Below, one piece after another: positions 16,884-25,762 of a stretch of DNA of 40,218 nt; within the stretch, counting starts at the first letter, position 1; every line of letters begins with the position of its first letter. The position numbers were made by a program, and so were the translations under genes. The notes below the pieces were generated by a model. It had not been told where the DNA came from, ran no database searches, and saw only the letters and a program-made list of their open reading frames with translations. The DNA is from an uncultured Aureispira sp. (lineage in GTDB: Bacteria; Bacteroidota; Bacteroidia; Chitinophagales; Saprospiraceae): NCBI GenBank assembly GCA_902727865.1, contig CACVAQ010000102.1, positions 1-40,218 on the forward strand, written 5' to 3'.

Positions 16884-17417
16884 CTAAGGATAAGCCGTTT
16901 TTACCCCCTCAGACTCAATTAGTTTTATCATATCAATCAGAATAATCATTCGGTCCCCTACATTTACCACCCCCATCAAACAACTTGCATCCAATGTAGA
17001 ATACTGAATTAAGGTAGACGCTTTATCAATATCATCTACTTCAATCGTCAAGGTATTGGGAACTTCTTTGACTAAAATACCGATCTTAAAATCAGCATTT
17101 TCGACAACTAAAGTATAATTCTGTGTCAATCCTTCTCCTAAACCTTCTCCCAAACCAAACTTCTGTTCTAGGTCCATAATAGCAATAATGCTCCCACGGA
17201 TATTGGCGACTCCCTTGATATAAGGAGGCGTTTGTGGCATTCTCGCAACTCTAGGAGTCAAGACAACTTCTTTGATTTGGTCAATCGAAAGTCCATACTC
17301 CTCTCCAGCCAATTTAAAAATAATCAACTGCATTAATTCCGATTGCTCTTTGCTTTTCTGATGGTTCTCGGCCTCCCGTTGAACATCTTCTATAGTATAT
17401 TCTGTTTTGTCAGACAT
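16884..17417 (-). CDS. cheW: CheW receptor-kinase coupling protein
   Basis: This 177-residue protein has a 28-residue polar N-terminus and then a full CheW domain. Typical features are MQLIIFKLAGEEYGLSIDQIKEVV, the PQTPPYIKGVANIRGSIIAIMDLEQKFG core with the N-x-R-G-x segment, and the final GVVNVGDRMIILIDMIKLI. CheW links the receptor signalling tip to CheA. The insertion LGEGLGEGL after the core helix is a small direct repeat. The gene starts 27 bp after the receptor gene ends, so the two are co-transcribed. Confidence 0.94.
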   Translation of the reverse strand: MSDKTEYTIEDVQREAENHQKSKEQSELMQLIIFKLAGEEYGLSIDQIKEVVLTPRVARMPQTPPYIKGVANIRGSIIAIMDLEQKFGLGEGLGEGLTQNYTLVVENADFKIGILVKEVPNTLTIEVDDIDKASTLIQYSTLDASCLMGVVNVGDRMIILIDMIKLIESEGVKTAYP

Positions 17418-17443
17418 CTCTTCTATTTTTAATCAAAGTAAAT

Positions 17444-19852
17444 CTATTGCAATTTAAACTTCGAAATACTCTCTTGAAGCTGATTCGCCACATTGGCCAA
17501 ATCCTCACTGGTTGCCGTGACTTCATTCATTCCTTGGCTCAAGACTTTACTAGAACTTGCAACTTGTTCTGTTCCAGAAGCGGTTTCTTCAGCCACCACA
17601 ACAATTTTCTCAATATTTTTAGCGGTTGCATGAATGGATTCTTTTTGTCCTTCTGTTGCTTCCACAATTTCTTTAGACAAATCAAGTGTTTCGTGACTTG
17701 CTTTTTCGATACTTTCAAATACAAACTGTGCTTCTTTAGAAGCTTTCATGCCACTTTTTACATTCGACTCCATGCTATCAATTGCCTTGGACGCCACGTT
17801 AATATCTTTTTGAATTTCTCGAATTACTTTTTCAATATCAACAGCAGATTTTTTAGAGCCTTCTGCTAACTTTCGGATTTCTTCTGCGACTACCGCAAAG
17901 CCTCGTCCAGCATCTCCAGCTCGAGCCGCTTCAATCGCAGCATTCAAAGCCAACAAATTGGTTTGTGCGGCAATATCAGTGATAACACTCAAAGCACTTG
18001 CAATTTCTTCAGAACGTTCCGACAGAATTTCAATCGAATCAGACGTACTAACCGCTGAATCTTGGATTTCATTCATACTATTCGCTACCAGCTTAATGGT
18101 AGACAAACCTTCCGAAGAGTTTTTCTGTCCTTCTACAGCCGATTCGTTAATCAAGCCAGCTTTTTGAGCCATGACCGTAACTGTTTTAAGCACATTATCC
18201 ATCATCTTACTAGCTTCGTCCGTCTGTTGTGCTTGTTGCTGAGCGCCCTCTGCCATTTGTTGTGTTGCAGAAGCGACTTCCTGCGTTGTATTTTTCATCT
18301 CCTCTCCCTTCACCAACATTTCTTCCGCAGAAGCTGCTACTAAATTTCCAATTTGTGAAATTTGCCCCATCAATACATTAATACTATCAATCGCTACATT
18401 TAGTTCATTTCCTAACTTCTTGATATCACCTTCTATAAATGAATCAAAACGCTCCGTCAAATCTCCGTTGGCCAAAGCCCCTACAATATCACTAATTTCC
18501 ATGATAGGCATCGCAACCGACTCTAACAATAAGTTAACCGAACTTGCCAATTCCTTCCAATCGCCAGTTGCTTGACTTGCATCCAAACGAGCGTCTAACT
18601 TCCCCTCTTCTCCTGCCGAAACAATGACTTTATTAATTTCGTATAAAAATTGTTTTTGAGGCGTAATGTCCGTCGCAATTTTGACGATTTTATCAACAAC
18701 TCCTTTGTCATTTTTAACAGGAGCATAAATTGCTTGAATCCATAATTCTTCGCCATTTCGTTTGAATCGTTTAAAATCCGCACTTTGGCTATTTCCCTTT
18801 CTTAATTCTTCCCAGAAGCTATTATACGTCTCCGAATCCGCATACCGATCCTCTAGAAACAGCCTATGTTTTTGTCCTATTAATTCTGAGGCATCAGTAT
18901 ATCCAAACAGATGCAAAAAATTGGTATTAACATCAAGAATTGTTGAGGAAGCATCAAATTCTATCCTCGCAAAAGAACCATCTATTGCTGTTTTTAGACT
19001 AGTAGCATTGATAGCGTCTTCCTTTTCTTTTGTAATATCTGTTGCTATTTTGATAATACGAATAACAGAACCATCCTTGTTTAATAAAGGAGTGTAGCTA
19101 GATTGAATCCAAACCTTTTCACCATCTTTCGCAAGTCGCTGAAAAACACCATCTTGCGTAATTCCATTTGCTAAATCTATCCAAAAGTGTTCGTACTCAT
19201 TAGATAGTTTAAATTCTTGTTCAACAAATATAGAATGATGTTTTCCAAGCAATTCATCGGCATTCTCATAGCCCATTATAGAGACAAAATTAGAATTGAC
19301 ATCTAATATTTTTCCATTAACATCAAATTCTATTCTTCCAAAAGAGCTGTCAATTGTCTGTTGCAATAAAGCTTCGTAATTATTTTCGTTTCCAGATGTC
19401 ATATTTTGACTGGGGTTTTCATCGACTGGGTCAGCCTGTTTATCAACTGGATCAGTCTCTTCAGTTACTGAGTCAGTCTGTTTAGTTACGTTATGTGAGG
19501 ATAAGATTTCTTCTTTGGTCTCCAATATTAAATCTATGATATCTTCAGTAATATCGTTCTCGATATCAGAAGCATCCAAAGCCATATCTAAATGACCTAT
19601 AAAAGCATTAAAGTGTGCGATTTGAATTCCTAGGTGGGCGTGCGCTTTATGGAGTTGTCCTTCCATTTTGTAGGCACCTTCTATCAATAGTGTCTCTAAA
19701 AAACTAACAATTTTTTGTTTGAGCCAATTAATGTCTGTTTTTTCAAAAAATGGACTTAATTCAATATCGTTTAAGATACGTTCATACCAATGATCTACGA
19801 TTCTGGTTAAGCTTGATTTGCCTCCAATTTTATCTAGCAGTGTCTTTTCCAT
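17444..19852 (-). CDS. Soluble chemoreceptor with truncated haemoglobin, two PAS domains, HAMP-like region and MCP signalling domain
   Basis: The track begins at a TTG (19873); I choose the ATG at 19852, which gives 802 residues and starts [11 protein letters not shown], exactly where truncated globins begin. Residues 1-115 align without gaps to the core of group 1 truncated haemoglobins: Tyr23 at B10, Leu44 at E7, Ile48 at E11, and the proximal F8 His71 in KAHAHLGI. A linker with repeated TD-x-V units follows. PAS1 (about 160-280) and PAS2 (about 285-405) are paralogous, each ending KIATDIT. A HAMP-like helical region (about 405-510) leads to the methyl-accepting domain, with the hairpin tip [21 protein letters not shown]. 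There is no transmembrane segment, so it senses inside the cell, plausibly O2, NO or redox. Confidence 0.92.
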   Translation of the reverse strand: MEKTLLDKIGGKSSLTRIVDHWYERILNDIELSPFFEKTDINWLKQKIVSFLETLLIEGAYKMEGQLHKAHAHLGIQIAHFNAFIGHLDMALDASDIENDITEDIIDLILETKEEILSSHNVTKQTDSVTEETDPVDKQADPVDENPSQNMTSGNENNYEALLQQTIDSSFGRIEFDVNGKILDVNSNFVSIMGYENADELLGKHHSIFVEQEFKLSNEYEHFWIDLANGITQDGVFQRLAKDGEKVWIQSSYTPLLNKDGSVIRIIKIATDITKEKEDAINATSLKTAIDGSFARIEFDASSTILDVNTNFLHLFGYTDASELIGQKHRLFLEDRYADSETYNSFWEELRKGNSQSADFKRFKRNGEELWIQAIYAPVKNDKGVVDKIVKIATDITPQKQFLYEINKVIVSAGEEGKLDARLDASQATGDWKELASSVNLLLESVAMPIMEISDIVGALANGDLTERFDSFIEGDIKKLGNELNVAIDSINVLMGQISQIGNLVAASAEEMLVKGEEMKNTTQEVASATQQMAEGAQQQAQQTDEASKMMDNVLKTVTVMAQKAGLINESAVEGQKNSSEGLSTIKLVANSMNEIQDSAVSTSDSIEILSERSEEIASALSVITDIAAQTNLLALNAAIEAARAGDAGRGFAVVAEEIRKLAEGSKKSAVDIEKVIREIQKDINVASKAIDSMESNVKSGMKASKEAQFVFESIEKASHETLDLSKEIVEATEGQKESIHATAKNIEKIVVVAEETASGTEQVASSSKVLSQGMNEVTATSEDLANVANQLQESISKFKLQ

Positions 19853-20332
19853 AATAAGATAGAAGAAAAGCAACTGGTAAACCTATTTAGCATGATAGAA
19901 TGTCCTAAGTTCTAACATTACAAAAAACCCCCGTTCTTTTAAAAATAGACTATACCAGTTGCACTATTACATTCAAATATATAATATGTTATTTAATAAT
20001 ACAAATTAATGCTTTATAATATCGAAATGAATTAAAAAACATTTTTTTGATCAAATTTCATGTTTAATGCCTAGTGATAGGATTGTTTTGTGTTTTGGGT
20101 ATAAAATCGATTTAAAGCTAAATTCTAGGTGGATAATATATGTAAAGCACCTCATTATCATAGAGTAACCGACTTGCACTAAAACAATCCTTTTAAATAT
20201 AAATAAAATTCTGGCATTCTTACAACTTATTCTTACAAATTTAAGTTGACAGCTAAAAACAAGCCTTTCCTCTTTTTTGTTATATAAATTATTTCCTAAA
20301 CTTCCACTTAGCAAGTAGCTTATTTAAACCAA

Positions 20333-20549
20333 AATTGGTTCTTTGACAACTCAAAGACTCCCCGCAGCTATTTTTTGCCACAGCGGACTCTTTTTCTTTT
20401 TCATAACAGTAGGTATTGGGTTGCACCTTTTAAGTAAAAAGTCGTAAGCAACTGACTATTAATCTTTTCACTTAGACTTCCGACTTATAAAAAATAATAA
20501 AGCCTAAGCTATTTTTTGTGGACTGGTAAAAAGGGGCAAAGAACCAATT
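20333..20549. repeat. 217-bp segment bounded by 13-bp inverted repeats
   Basis: The ends are perfect 13-bp inverted repeats, AATTGGTTCTTTG at 20333-20345 and CAAAGAACCAATT at 20537-20549. The interior has no gene and contains the sequence GCTATTTTTTG twice. I see no clear target-site duplication. It could be a small non-autonomous element or a large structured leader. Confidence 0.5.
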
Positions 20550-20644
20550 ATTAAATCCATCTACTTAAAACAAACAGTTTTATTTATAATTCTTTTTTTT
20601 AATTCCCAATAATTAAAACCCTTTTGTACATTTGTATCCTAGTT

Positions 20645-20877
20645 CTGAGTACAGGGCAACTCTTCTCATAAGCAAAGCGAGCTAAACGTTTTTTTATCTA
20701 ATAAAATATCGAATCTACTTAATATTTTATTGAATTTTAGATCACTCCGCTTTTAGATAGTAGATTTCAGCCCCCATTAGAGCTCAATTGAGTCTAAAAT
20801 CTAACAGCGAAACAATCTAGAATTTAACAGTATGAACGAGCAGGCTTGGTGCTGTGCTGTACTTAGATCCTAGTTAA
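20645..20877. repeat. Diverged copy of the 282-bp mobile element
   Basis: This segment begins CTGAGTACAGGGCAA, nearly the terminal repeat of the element at 39726. It shares with it a long stretch starting TTTTTTTATCTAATAAAATA, the central hairpin region (CAATTGAGTCTAAAATCTAA) and CGAGCAGGCTTGGTGCTGTG. The right terminal repeat is not recognisable and about 30 bp are extra near the left end, so this copy looks decayed. It sits directly upstream of the aminotransferase gene. Confidence 0.72.
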
Positions 20878-20915
20878 GAAATAGCCTTTTTTTTTATACA
20901 GAAACTTTTTGGATC

Positions 20916-22142
20916 ATGCCAACAACATCAACCAGAGTAGCCAATACTCCTTCTTCCCCAATTCGTCGTTTAGTACCTTATGCAGAAGCTGCAAAAAAAA
21001 GAGGTGTCGGAGTTTTTCACCTTAACATTGGTCAACCAGATATCCTGACCCCAAAAACAGGCGTTAAAGCGCTGCAAGAAGCAGACTTAGCCGTAATCGC
21101 CTACTCACACTCTGCTGGAATGCTTTCTTACAGAGAAAAACTAGTTGAATTTTACAGTCGTTATGAGGTTTCAGTCACAACAGAACAAATGATTGTCACC
21201 AATGGAGGCTCTGAAGCTTTGTTGTTTGCGCTATTAGCCTCCGCAGATGCTGGTGACGAAGTTATCGTTCCCGAACCTTTTTATGCAAATTACAATGGCT
21301 TTGCCAAAAGTTTAGACATCAATATTGTTCCTATTACAGCACATATTGAGAATGGGTTTGCCTTGCCAGCAATGGAAGATTTTGAAAAAAAGATTAGCCC
21401 AAAAACAAAAGCGATTCTAATTTGTAACCCTAGTAATCCTACGGGTTATTTATATTCTGTCGAAGAACTTGAAAAGCTAAGGTCGATTGTTCAAAAGCAC
21501 GATTTGTTCTTAATTGCAGACGAGGTGTATCGAGACTTCTGTTATGAAGGTCAAAAGCATACTTCTATATTAGCAATAGAAGGAATGGACGAACATGCAA
21601 TTGTCATTGATTCTATCTCCAAACGTTATAGTGCTTGTGGTGCTCGTATGGGCGTGGTTCTTTCTAAGAATGAACATTTAATGACAGAAGCCATGAAACT
21701 AGCACAAGCTCGTTTGAGCCCTTCTTCTTTAGCACAAATCTTAGGAGAAGGACTAATTGATACGCCTCAAAGTTACTTTGCCGAAGTGACCGAAGAGTAT
21801 GACAAACGTCGCCAAACGGTTATAAAACGACTCCACGCAATGGAAGGCGTTGTTTGTCCAAATCCTAAAGGTGCTTTTTATGCCTTTGCTAAGTTTCCTG
21901 TTGATAATGCGGATACGTTTTGCCAGTGGTTATTAGAGGAATTTAGTCACAATGGAAAAACAGTTATGATGGCTCCTGGAGCTGGCTTTTACGATACCGA
22001 AGGATTAGGAACACAAGAAGCACGTATTGCTTATGTCTTAAACTCGGATGACCTAAATACAGCAATGGATTGTTTAGAAGCTGCCTTAAAGGTCTACCCT
22101 GGTCGTTTAAAAGTCAACGAAATTAATTTGGACGCCAATTAA
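20916..22142 (+). CDS. PLP-dependent class I/II aminotransferase
   Basis: This 408-residue fold-type I enzyme has the usual aspartate-aminotransferase-like features: HLNIGQPDILTPKTG near the start, MIVTNGGSEALLFALLA at the cofactor phosphate site, ICNPSNPTGYLYS, LIADEVYRDFCYEG and the Schiff-base Lys236 in SISKRYSACGARMG. The final domain includes GAFYAFAKFP and ARIAYVLN, with the substrate carboxylate-binding Arg. The substrate is an amino acid, most likely Asp, Ala or an aromatic one, but it cannot be assigned. A strong terminator follows 15 bp after the stop, so it is monocistronic. The next gene, PEP carboxykinase, fits a role in linking amino acids to C4 metabolism, by inference only. 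Confidence 0.9.
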   Translation: MPTTSTRVANTPSSPIRRLVPYAEAAKKRGVGVFHLNIGQPDILTPKTGVKALQEADLAVIAYSHSAGMLSYREKLVEFYSRYEVSVTTEQMIVTNGGSEALLFALLASADAGDEVIVPEPFYANYNGFAKSLDINIVPITAHIENGFALPAMEDFEKKISPKTKAILICNPSNPTGYLYSVEELEKLRSIVQKHDLFLIADEVYRDFCYEGQKHTSILAIEGMDEHAIVIDSISKRYSACGARMGVVLSKNEHLMTEAMKLAQARLSPSSLAQILGEGLIDTPQSYFAEVTEEYDKRRQTVIKRLHAMEGVVCPNPKGAFYAFAKFPVDNADTFCQWLLEEFSHNGKTVMMAPGAGFYDTEGLGTQEARIAYVLNSDDLNTAMDCLEAALKVYPGRLKVNEINLDAN

Positions 22143-22156
22143 AAAATAAGTACAAC

Positions 22157-22191
22157 AAAGCAGGATACGAGCAACCGTATGCTGCTTTTTT
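22157..22191 (+). terminator. Intrinsic terminator of the aminotransferase gene
   Basis: A 13-bp stem with one mismatch (AAAGCAGGATACG/CGTATGCTGCTTT) and a 6-nt loop ends in a run of T residues, 15 bp after the stop codon. Confidence 0.85.
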
Positions 22192-22530
22192 GGTTTTAGT
22201 AAGAAGATAATGAAGTTTTTTACCTATTAATTGACTTCGAGTCTTTAAACTTTTGTAAATTCGCCTATAATTTGGTATTTAATCTGAATAACAACACCTC
22301 CAATTCATTAAAAACCAACGCACTACCTAACAGGTAATGTTAAAAAAAATGAGTGTGCTAATGGAATAATATTAGTACATAAAAAAAGAAAAATTTTATT
22401 TTTAAATTACGATTGCTTTGTAGCATCAAAAAACTACTCTTTATAAAAAGACAACAGTAGATTTCAAATGAAATGTTCTGTTGTAAAAAAGTAGCAGCTA
22501 TAAAGCCTATCACAAAAAAAAACACGACTA
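22192..22530. other. Leader region of PEP carboxykinase
   Basis: This 339-bp stretch carries no gene. It includes TATAATTTG at about 22267, similar to the Bacteroidota -7 box, and a short palindrome ACCTAACAGGT. A long untranslated leader for pckA is likely, but I cannot place the start site. Confidence 0.4.
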
Positions 22531-24135
22531 ATGAAGAACGTAGGTCTTAAAAATCCCAATGCAGATTTAACTACGCTTGGTCTGAAAAACGTAACCGCTT
22601 ACTGGAATTTACCTGTCCCTAATTTAGTAGAACGCACAATTGCTATGGGAGAAGGTGTTTTGGCTGATTCGGGGGCACTTGTGATCCAGACAGGAGAGTT
22701 TACTGGGCGTTCACCAAAAGATCGCTTCATTGTAAAGGATGCCCTTACTGAAAATACGGTTGATTGGAATGATATCAATATGCCTTTCGATTCTGACAAA
22801 TTTGATGCTTTATATAATAAAGTAACAGCTTATTTAGAAAACAAAGATGTTTATGTACGTGATGCTTACGCTTGTGCAGATAAAAACTACCGTCTAACAC
22901 TTCGTTTGGTTGCTCAAAAACCATGGTCTGCAATGTTTGCTTGCAACATGTTTATGCGCCCAACCAATGAAGAAATTGAAGCAGCAGATCCAGAGTGGAC
23001 GATTCTATGTGCGCCTGAGTTTATGGCTGTTGCCGCAGAAGATGGTACTCGTCAACACAACTTTGCAGTAGTTAATTTTTCTCGCAAAGTAATTTTGATT
23101 GGTGGAACAGGCTATACTGGAGAAATTAAAAAAGGTATTTTCTCTGTTTTAAACTATGTATTGCCACACAACAGAAACGTATTGTCAATGCACTGTTCTT
23201 CTAATGTTGGAGAAAACGGCGATACGGCTGTATTCTTTGGCTTGTCTGGAACAGGAAAAACGACCCTTTCTGCCGACCCTAAACGAAATCTTATTGGCGA
23301 CGATGAGCACGGTTGGTCAGATACTGGTGTTTTCAATTTTGAAGGCGGCTGTTATGCAAAAACAATTGATTTATCAGCAGAAAAAGAGCCTGAAATTTTC
23401 AATGCGATTAAATTTGGTGCGATCCTAGAGAACATCAAATTCCACGAAGGGACTAGAACGCCTGATTACGAAAACACAGATATTACACAGAATACTCGTG
23501 TATCTTACCCTATTCATCACATTGATAATGCTCTGGAACCTTCTCGTGGAGGTATCCCTAAAAATATTTTCTTTTTGACTTGTGATGCTTTTGGTGTATT
23601 GCCTCCGCTTTCTAAATTGACTCCTGGCCAAGCAATGTATCACTTTATCTCTGGTTATACCGCTAAAGTTGCTGGTACAGAAGCTGGTATTACAGAACCT
23701 GTTACTGTATTTTCTGCTTGTTTTGGAGCACCATTTTTACCATTACATCCAACTCAATATGCAGAGATGTTAGGTAAAAAAATGAAAGCGCATAACGTAA
23801 ACGTATGGTTGATTAACACGGGTTGGTCTGGTGGTTCTTACGGTGTTGGTAATCGTATGAAACTAAAGTATACTCGTGCCATGATTACAGCCGTTTTAGA
23901 TGGCGAATTGAACAACATTGAGTTTTCTACCTTGCCTGTATTTGGCTTGAGTATGCCAATGACTTGTCCTAATGTTCCAGACGAGGTTCTTAATCCAAGA
24001 AACACTTGGGCAGACAAAAATGCTTATGATGCAAAAGCACAAGAATTAGCCTTAGGTTTTGTTCAAAACTTTAAACAATACCAAGCACAAGCTAATGAAG
24101 AAATCATGGCTGCTGCTCCTAAAAGTGACCAGTAG
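22531..24135 (+). CDS. pckA: Phosphoenolpyruvate carboxykinase (ATP)
   Basis: This 534-residue enzyme is full length for the ATP-dependent family. Oxaloacetate and ATP give PEP, CO2 and ADP, the first step of gluconeogenesis. Diagnostic segments are TGEFTGRSPKDRFIV near residue 55, GGTGYTGEIKKGIFSVLNY, the kinase loop GLSGTGKTTLSADPKR from residue 237, the metal site IGDDEHGWSDTGVFNFEGGCY and the adenine region NTRVSYPI. The C-terminal WLINTGWSGG and the Arg of GNRMKLKYTRAMI are also present. It is flanked by terminators on both sides and is thus a single-gene unit. Codon use is cleaner than in its neighbours, fitting a well-expressed central enzyme. Confidence 0.97.
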   Translation: MKNVGLKNPNADLTTLGLKNVTAYWNLPVPNLVERTIAMGEGVLADSGALVIQTGEFTGRSPKDRFIVKDALTENTVDWNDINMPFDSDKFDALYNKVTAYLENKDVYVRDAYACADKNYRLTLRLVAQKPWSAMFACNMFMRPTNEEIEAADPEWTILCAPEFMAVAAEDGTRQHNFAVVNFSRKVILIGGTGYTGEIKKGIFSVLNYVLPHNRNVLSMHCSSNVGENGDTAVFFGLSGTGKTTLSADPKRNLIGDDEHGWSDTGVFNFEGGCYAKTIDLSAEKEPEIFNAIKFGAILENIKFHEGTRTPDYENTDITQNTRVSYPIHHIDNALEPSRGGIPKNIFFLTCDAFGVLPPLSKLTPGQAMYHFISGYTAKVAGTEAGITEPVTVFSACFGAPFLPLHPTQYAEMLGKKMKAHNVNVWLINTGWSGGSYGVGNRMKLKYTRAMITAVLDGELNNIEFSTLPVFGLSMPMTCPNVPDEVLNPRNTWADKNAYDAKAQELALGFVQNFKQYQAQANEEIMAAAPKSDQ

Positions 24136-24234
24136 TCTTTAATAATAATACTTCGTTGATTTAATACAAAACATTACAGACAAGTAGAACATTTATTCTC
24201 GTTATAATAAAGTTTTTACTTGGTTAAAATAGTT

Positions 24235-24276
24235 AAAAAAAGACCATCTCGAACGTTCGTAGATGGCTTTTTTTTT
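24235..24276 (+). terminator. Intrinsic terminator of pckA
   Basis: An imperfect stem (AAAAAAGACCATCT/AGATGGCTTTTTT, one bulge) encloses CGAACGTTCG, itself a palindrome, and is followed by T residues. It lies about 100 bp after the pckA stop. Confidence 0.8.
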
Positions 24277-24415
24277 GCCCATTACTCTACCAAATAGCAC
24301 TTCGGCAAAAAATCTCTCAAATAATGTGTACATCTACAACATAATTTTATATATTGTAGTGTGTCCAAAAAAATAGGCACTGAAAATATACTTTCACTTT
24401 AACACCATTTATATT

Positions 24416-24655
24416 ATGCCAGAAATAGGAGAAGTTGTTCGTCTAAAATCAGGGGGTCCAGATATGGTAATTACTTATGTTTATCAAGAAACAGAAGGCT
24501 CTCGCGAAAAAATGGCGCTCATGAAAGGTTTTGGTCCTGGTGATCTTGCTTGTGAATGGCAACAAGTAATTAATGAGAATAATGTTCGAACAAAAAAGGA
24601 ATCATTCAAAGCTGCTTCTGTCGTTTATTTAGATGGTCGCCTTGTTGCAGACTAA
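24416..24655 (+). CDS. YodC-like (DUF2158) small protein
   Basis: This 79-residue protein matches the YodC/DUF2158 pattern. It starts with an SH3-like barrel strand GEVVRLKSGGPDMVITYVY and has a later CEWQ turn, equivalent to the usual C-x-W motif, and a final FKAASVVYL strand. The family is widespread and of unknown function. An insertion between the two halves (EGSREKMALMKGFGPGDL) makes it longer than E. coli YodC. It is followed 69 bp later by a second protein with the same domain and a long acidic tail; the two may be partners or paralogues. Confidence 0.75.
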   Translation: MPEIGEVVRLKSGGPDMVITYVYQETEGSREKMALMKGFGPGDLACEWQQVINENNVRTKKESFKAASVVYLDGRLVAD

Positions 24656-24724
24656 GCCTATATTTTGCAACAAATTATTACTTGGCAGCCTCTTCTACTT
24701 AACAAAAAAGAATAAACAATTAAT

Positions 24725-25531
24725 ATGGAAATCGGAGATTTAGTTCGACACAAAGTATCTATGAAAGAAATGACCGTTATGCGGTTGACTGGAGATGAAG
24801 AAAGTGCTGCTTTTGAGTCTATTGATAGACGAATGCAAACTAAAGGATTCAATATTGGCGATCCGACTTGTATGTGGTTCGAAGGAAGTATTCTCAATTA
24901 TAGTATCTACAAAGCAAGTGAACTTGATGTCTTGGTTTACAAAGGTGCTGCTGGTGCTGCTGCTGCTGACATTGCAACAGACGACGACGATGATGATTTA
25001 GATTTGGACGACCTTGATCTTGAATTGGATGACTTAGATTTGGACTTAGATGATCTTGACTTTGATGATGATTTAGATTTAGACCTTGACTTAGATTTTG
25101 ATGACGACGACTTGGACTTGGATCTTGACTTTGATGATGATTTAGATTTAGATGATTTAGATCTAGATGACCTTGATTTGGACTTGGACGCAGAGGATGA
25201 CTTGGACTTGGATCTCAATTTAGACGACGATTTTGATTTGGATGACTTAGATCTGGATGACGATGACGATTTAGATGATTTAGATATTGACTTTGGCGAT
25301 GATTTGGACTTAGACGACCTTGATTTGGACGATGACCTTAATTTGGACGATGATTTGGATCTAGACGAGGAAGAAGAGGATACGGAAGAAGAAACAGTAG
25401 AAATTGATGACGACCTTGATTTTGACTTGGGAGATGATTTAGATCTTGATTTAGATTTAGACCTAGACGATGGTACTGACGAGGAAGACGACGATTTAGG
25501 CTTGGACTTAGATGACGATGACGATCTTTAG
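24725..25531 (+). CDS. YodC-like domain fused to a long Asp/Leu repeat tail
   Basis: This 268-residue protein has two parts. Residues 1-75 form a YodC-like domain related to the preceding gene (MEIGDLVRHKVSMKEMTVMRL, with DPTCMWFEGS replacing the C-x-W turn). After an Ala-rich hinge (GAAGAAAADIATDDDDDD) about 185 residues are almost only Asp and Leu in a D-L-D-L-D-D pattern with occasional Phe, Glu and Ile. The charge is extreme, so the tail is probably disordered or calcium-binding. The DNA is a degenerate short repeat (GATTTGGAC/GACTTAGAT), prone to length change by slippage. Synonymous codons alternate, so the acidic protein sequence is probably selected. Confidence 0.85.
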   Translation: MEIGDLVRHKVSMKEMTVMRLTGDEESAAFESIDRRMQTKGFNIGDPTCMWFEGSILNYSIYKASELDVLVYKGAAGAAAADIATDDDDDDLDLDDLDLELDDLDLDLDDLDFDDDLDLDLDLDFDDDDLDLDLDFDDDLDLDDLDLDDLDLDLDAEDDLDLDLNLDDDFDLDDLDLDDDDDLDDLDIDFGDDLDLDDLDLDDDLNLDDDLDLDEEEEDTEEETVEIDDDLDFDLGDDLDLDLDLDLDDGTDEEDDDLGLDLDDDDDL

Positions 25532-25586
25532 AAATATCGTTCTTTGAACTCTATGACTAAAAGAAATAAACAGCAACGCTAAATTA

Positions 25587-25638
25587 AGCAGATGGACAAA
25601 AATGATTAACACTAAAATAGGGCATCTTTTGTCCATCT
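25587..25638. repeat. Dispersed repeat with AGATGGACAAAA hairpin
   Basis: A perfect 12-bp inverted repeat (AGATGGACAAAA at 25590-25601, TTTTGTCCATCT at 25627-25638) is separated by 25 nt. The left 32 bp match 40052-40083 in 29 of 32 positions, so this is not merely a terminator for the acidic protein gene but part of a family of dispersed sequences. It may still end transcription from 25531. Confidence 0.6.
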
Positions 25639-25762
25639 ACTTATATTCTAATAAATAGACTCAGGCTTTGAGATTAAAATCTAAAAATCCATTAAGTACT
25701 CTCTAGCGTTTTAAACACTACAGGATTTAGCTTTGGGACTGTCAAAGAACCAAAAATATTAA

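Larger units (their letters stand above)
19874..20915. other. 1.04-kb intergenic region upstream of the receptor, with repeats
   Basis: No convincing gene is present; the 87-residue minus-strand frame at 20051-20314 has no recognisable features. The region is a divergent promoter zone between the sensory island (-) and the aminotransferase (+). Two repeat-like elements lie in it (20333-20549 and 20645-20877). A TACATTTG box at 20627-20634 resembles the Bacteroidota -7 element on the plus strand. Confidence 0.6.

Noticed and set aside
19853-19873. Longer start of the receptor at a TTG
   Set aside because: The ATG at 19852 begins exactly at the truncated globin N-terminus; the seven extra residues are not supported.
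20051-20314. 87-residue minus-strand frame in the large intergenic region
   Set aside because: No signal peptide, domain or repeat is seen, composition looks random, and no credible start context or neighbour supports it.
24937-25218. Ser/Lys-rich minus-strand frame
   Set aside because: It is the mirror image of the Asp/Leu repeat on the other strand; the repetitive DNA keeps the frame open by chance.
24725-25531. DNA tandem repeat taken as a CRISPR or satellite array
   Set aside because: There are no constant repeats with unique spacers; the repeat is coding and follows the reading frame.
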